From positions 310,001 through 374,000 of the forward strand of contig JAJJXM010000015.1 of NCBI GenBank assembly GCA_024516155.1: 64,000 nucleotides of DNA, read 5' to 3'. Below the pieces are notes generated by a model that was given only the letters and a program-made list of their open reading frames with translations, was not told where the DNA came from and made no database searches. The position numbers and the translations under genes are program-made. Positions 60,403-64,000 of this stretch are shown here, piece by piece; position 1 is the stretch's first letter, and each line of letters starts with the position of its first letter. This stretch comes from Pyronema omphalodes (lineage: Eukaryota > Ascomycota > Pezizomycetes > Pezizales > Pyronemataceae).

Positions 60403-63400
60403 ACAGATACAGATAGTTCGATACATACACAGATACCTATACAGACAGATAGATACATACATCTCGATTCTCCACGATAAATTCCCCAACACAGTAGTTT
60501 ACAGTACATCTACAGTTACCATATAGATAAACCTCTGGATCATCAACCACATCATCAAACACATCCACATCCACACCTACATCCACACCTACATCCACAT
60601 CCACACCCATATCCATATTTTCGATTTGACATTTAAAATTCCTTAAACATTCCCATCAAATCCACATCCGCCAGCCAATCTCCAGCCAATCTCCAGCCAA
60701 AGTACCAGCTAAGTCCTAGCATACTACGCGCTTTGACCAACCATTGCCAAGATACCAGTGAAATCCATCCTATATAAAATAAAACTAACCCCCCAAAACC
60801 AAAGTACAGTATGTAATACAATCCCCGAATTATCACAGTGACAAAAATAGAATAGAATAGAATAAAATAGACGCCCGCCGGTCCGCTCGCTCGCCTGCAA
60901 TACCATACCATACCATACCATGTTGTATCGTTCATGTTGTATCGTTCATCGGTAATTTGAATCTTGGCGAAGGCGAAGTCTAGTATATGGCTGAATATGG
61001 ATATAGCTGAATATAGCTGGAAATGGATATGGCTGTATATGGATATAGATATGGAGATCGTCAATAATCAATGATCATATCCGTTCGAAATATATTACCA
61101 TATATTACCGTATTAAGGAATAGCCAAGAAATGACAAGACATGACAATACAAGGCAAGGCAAGACAAGGCAATAAGTATCAAGCATCAATATTCAAGCCA
61201 ATGCAATCCAATTCAAGTCAAGCCAAGCCAGAGATATTTATGAGTTTCATACTATTTTTTATGTTACGTTTATTGAAACGAATTGAATTGAAGAAATCGT
61301 GATAGGTTTACACTCCTCTAACTCTCCTTTACTTTCTTCTAACTCTCCTTAACTTTCCTCTAGCTCTATTTATTTTACAGTTATAATTAGAAACTCCTAG
61401 CTCCTTGCTCCTAGATCCTAAGTTCAGGAGCTATGACCATTTTCTTCCTTTCGAGATGAATATCGACATTATCGAATCCATCTCAACCCGATCCAAAATC
61501 GATCCGTCGGGAACTTTCTGACGACAAGTTTATGTTTGTATGAATGGAAATTAAGACTCTACTAATTACTCCAATTAGTCGCCGGTAAATTTCAACATCT
61601 CGTTTAATAGATGATATGATGGCTGGCCGCTGTTTAAGTTTTTGATGATCTGTGCTCAACCGTTTTTATTCTTGGCCTGTGGCTTGTCGCTAGACTACCG
61701 GTAACTTTATTGATTCCATGAATGATGAGATATGGTTTGAATTCAAGGCTTTCAGGTTAATTGAATTAGGTAGTTATGAATTCGATTATCATTGCCATGT
61801 CATGTCATGTCATGCCTTCTGTAGATACGAGTAAACACCAGTGCGGCGGTGCGGCGGTGCTTCGTATCCACGCAATGCAAATGCAAACAATCCAGCAAGC
61901 AAGCAGGTAGGTAGGTAAGCTCCCGTTGCATAATCAAAGATTTACAATGCGCCGCAACGTTGTACAACCCCCCGAGGTCTTAGCATTCCAAACATAGATT
62001 AATAGACGCCAAAGGATGGAAGGAGCATCCGATGTATCGGATGGTTATGCTGGTATGTAATGAACATCCGTAGATCATTGGGGCGTTAACGCCTGTCGAT
62101 TCGCCCATCAAGGGTTGACAAGATGTATCATGTACGTCAAGTCCATCATCCATCGTCCGTCATTCATCAAGCGCTGTCAAGGTCCGCGAAGCTTGTAGTT
62201 GTCCACCAATTTACCATAACCGCGTCAGCTGACTGTGGTGATGATCCTCTGGACTGGTTCTGTTGAGCGGGGTTAAACAGTTGTTGAATCGGTAGATATC
62301 GCGGCAAAGAAGCGTGCTGCGTGTAAACGATAGTCCCCCGAAGAAACGGAGTGCTAGAGTTTCTAGTTGCCGTAGTATGTTTCTCTTCCCCGCAACTGCC
62401 AGCCATTTCCCCACCGTGTTTATCCTGTAGATCCTCTTTAATCCCCCGAAGCCTGCAGCAACCAGCAATAAAACCCGACGCCTGCGAAGTTTGGTTCATC
62501 TCGTATGTAGGTCTGGTTTCCATATTTCACCTCCCCTTTGTCCAAAACAAAACATCTCCGTCTTGGCTGGTTGAAGACCTCCGACTTGGCAAGCCATCTT
62601 GGCCGGAATAAACAATTAAAGATTGGAATCGGCGTCGTTAAATAAAGTTTGAGTTGTGAATTCCAACGATCTGGACGGGAGCATTCCTTTTCTGTCCCAT
62701 GCCAGCTTTTATATGTCTCAGATGGAAGCGCAGGCATGATGATGCTTGTAAATGACGGTAAGGATGCTGTGGTACGCAGTGCTTGGAAAGTCATGTATCT
62801 CCGATGGCTTGCTTGTATGTTGTGGATGCGTGACCTCGTGAGTCGTGAAGGACGGAAAGCATGCAAAGTTAGGTCTAAAACTACCGGCCGTAGACGCGGA
62901 TAGGAGCAGGAGGAGGAGGAGCAAGGCTCACACGAAGTCGGCCTTGCCCTTCTGCTGAACCTCGCAGGCGCAAATGCGTGACCATGGGGAGATGAAGCTT
63001 GGCCTAATTTGCTCTGGTAGATTTGTTGTCTCCCAGTTTCTGTTTTGGTGTTGCTCGTTTTTCTTTTGGTGGTCGGCGGTTTTTGCGGGTTTGGTGGCAG
63101 CTCGACGCTCGTGAACCCCTGGCCCAGCTGGCAGCTGCCATGCATGATGATGTTGATCCCGAGATATCACCTTTAGCTTTGTTAAAGCCCGAGATAGGGG
63201 AGTAACGCTTGTCGTTCCTAACTCATAGCCAGCGTCACGCCAAATCTTCATCCATCCCCGACAGGCTACAGCGCCAACACCGGTTTCTAGATCAGGGCCA
63301 TGATGTTGGTATCTAAAGCTACAGTTTAGAAACGGACTGCGTGGGATAGAGCCTATCTTGAGGCGTGGAATTATGTATGGCGTTTTTTAGAGGGTGCATC

Positions 63401-64000
63401 AAAGCTCGAGACGTTATGAAGCGAGTTGCGAAAAAGACGTGGGGAGCCAGCAGCTTGGGAGACAGCTTGGGACTTGCGAAGAAGGCACGGCGATGGCGTT
63501 TTTTTTTCTGGAGTTTGTAGCGTACATAAGTGTAGTTTGCAGCAGCTCGGTCGGTAATTTTCGCGAGTGGAATTGTGGAGGTGGTCGTGGATGTTTGGAT
63601 GCAGCTGGGAGAAAAGTCACGCAGAGAAGAAAGCAACTATCTCGTAACCATTACCTATCGCCAAGCTGCTGCTGCTGCTTCTGCTTGAAATTTTGCTCAT
63701 GTGTTGGAGCCTGCTTTCTCGGAGCATCCTCCATGCTCCATGCTCCATGCTCCATCCTGATTCCTTTCTCGGTTTACATTAACAAATACATAGCGGAATT
63801 GAGTAAAATTATGGCACAGGCTATCATTTACATACCACCACCATACAGCCACCGGTGACAATTAATGGCCAAAGACAAGGCAGGCAGGCAGGAAGGACGG
63901 AAGACACCATTACCACAACCCACCACGGGGCTCGCGATAAAGAAATTCCGAAGCCCCGATATACATAGCCAGGGAGGGAGAAGCCCCAGTGAGCCCGTTC

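Larger units (their letters stand above)
54928..64000. other. Gene-poor, microsatellite-rich right end
   Basis: I support no protein gene in these 9 kb. Frames of 80-235 aa (55546-55836 +, 62438-63145 -, 63394-63858 +) match nothing known and are dominated by low-complexity composition. The DNA holds many short repeats: GCTTTTCAGG near 56345-56385, TATCTC near 58575-58615, GGTATGTATTGAT near 59870-59975, CATCCACACCTA near 60555-60610, ACCAT near 60900-60920 and AAGGC near 61140-61175. It resembles the left end of the window. Confidence 0.55.

Noticed and set aside
62438..63145. 235-aa minus-strand frame
   Set aside because: Composition is low-complexity and basic, with no conserved motif; it overlaps equally long antisense frames. 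I could not find a reason to prefer it.
63394..63858. 154-aa plus-strand frame with poly-Cys and a hydrophobic stretch
   Set aside because: The Cys run derives from a CTG-type microsatellite near 63668; no recognisable domain.

Overview
This is nuclear DNA from a filamentous ascomycete (Pezizomycotina). A Leotiomycetes-like fungus is my best guess, but it is inference only. The evidence is protein genes split by short GT-AG introns (mostly 50-150 nt), fungal-type Cti6, SRPK, BAR-SH3 and Yra1/ALYREF proteins, a Tad-like LINE, a hAT element and an isolated 5S rRNA gene. Exon joins were worked out by hand from splice motifs and reading-frame closure, not from transcripts.

Layout. 1-7.3 kb: gene-free DNA full of short tandem repeats and poly-G runs. 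7.3-9.2 kb (-): Cti6-like PHD-finger protein. 11.9-13.5 kb (+): unrecognised conserved-looking protein whose first exon contains 30 consecutive C. 15.05-22.7 kb and 23.96-37.1 kb: two direct copies of one long segment. Each carries the remains of a minus-strand gene with many introns; the right copy runs into an intact SRPK-type kinase gene (36.7-38.6 kb, -), while the left copy ends in a truncated relic of that kinase. The right copy is split at 27.24 kb by a 6.6-kb LINE with two open reading frames and a 16-bp target duplication; the left copy preserves the empty site.

40.7-52.2 kb is the most gene-rich part: a small putative secreted or membrane protein (-), an unrecognised 367-aa protein (+), a BAR-SH3 membrane-remodelling protein (+), a Yra1/ALYREF-type mRNA export factor (+) and a coiled-coil protein (-). 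At 53.16-54.26 kb lies a 1.1-kb deletion derivative of a hAT transposon with terminal inverted repeats and a perfect 8-bp target duplication. A 5S rRNA gene follows at 54.81 kb. The remaining 9 kb has no gene I can support and is dense in microsatellites.

The host genes do not form a cluster; they are ordinary housekeeping functions (chromatin, splicing-factor kinase, membrane curvature, mRNA export). The interest lies in the mobile elements, the broken duplication and the long homopolymer tracts.
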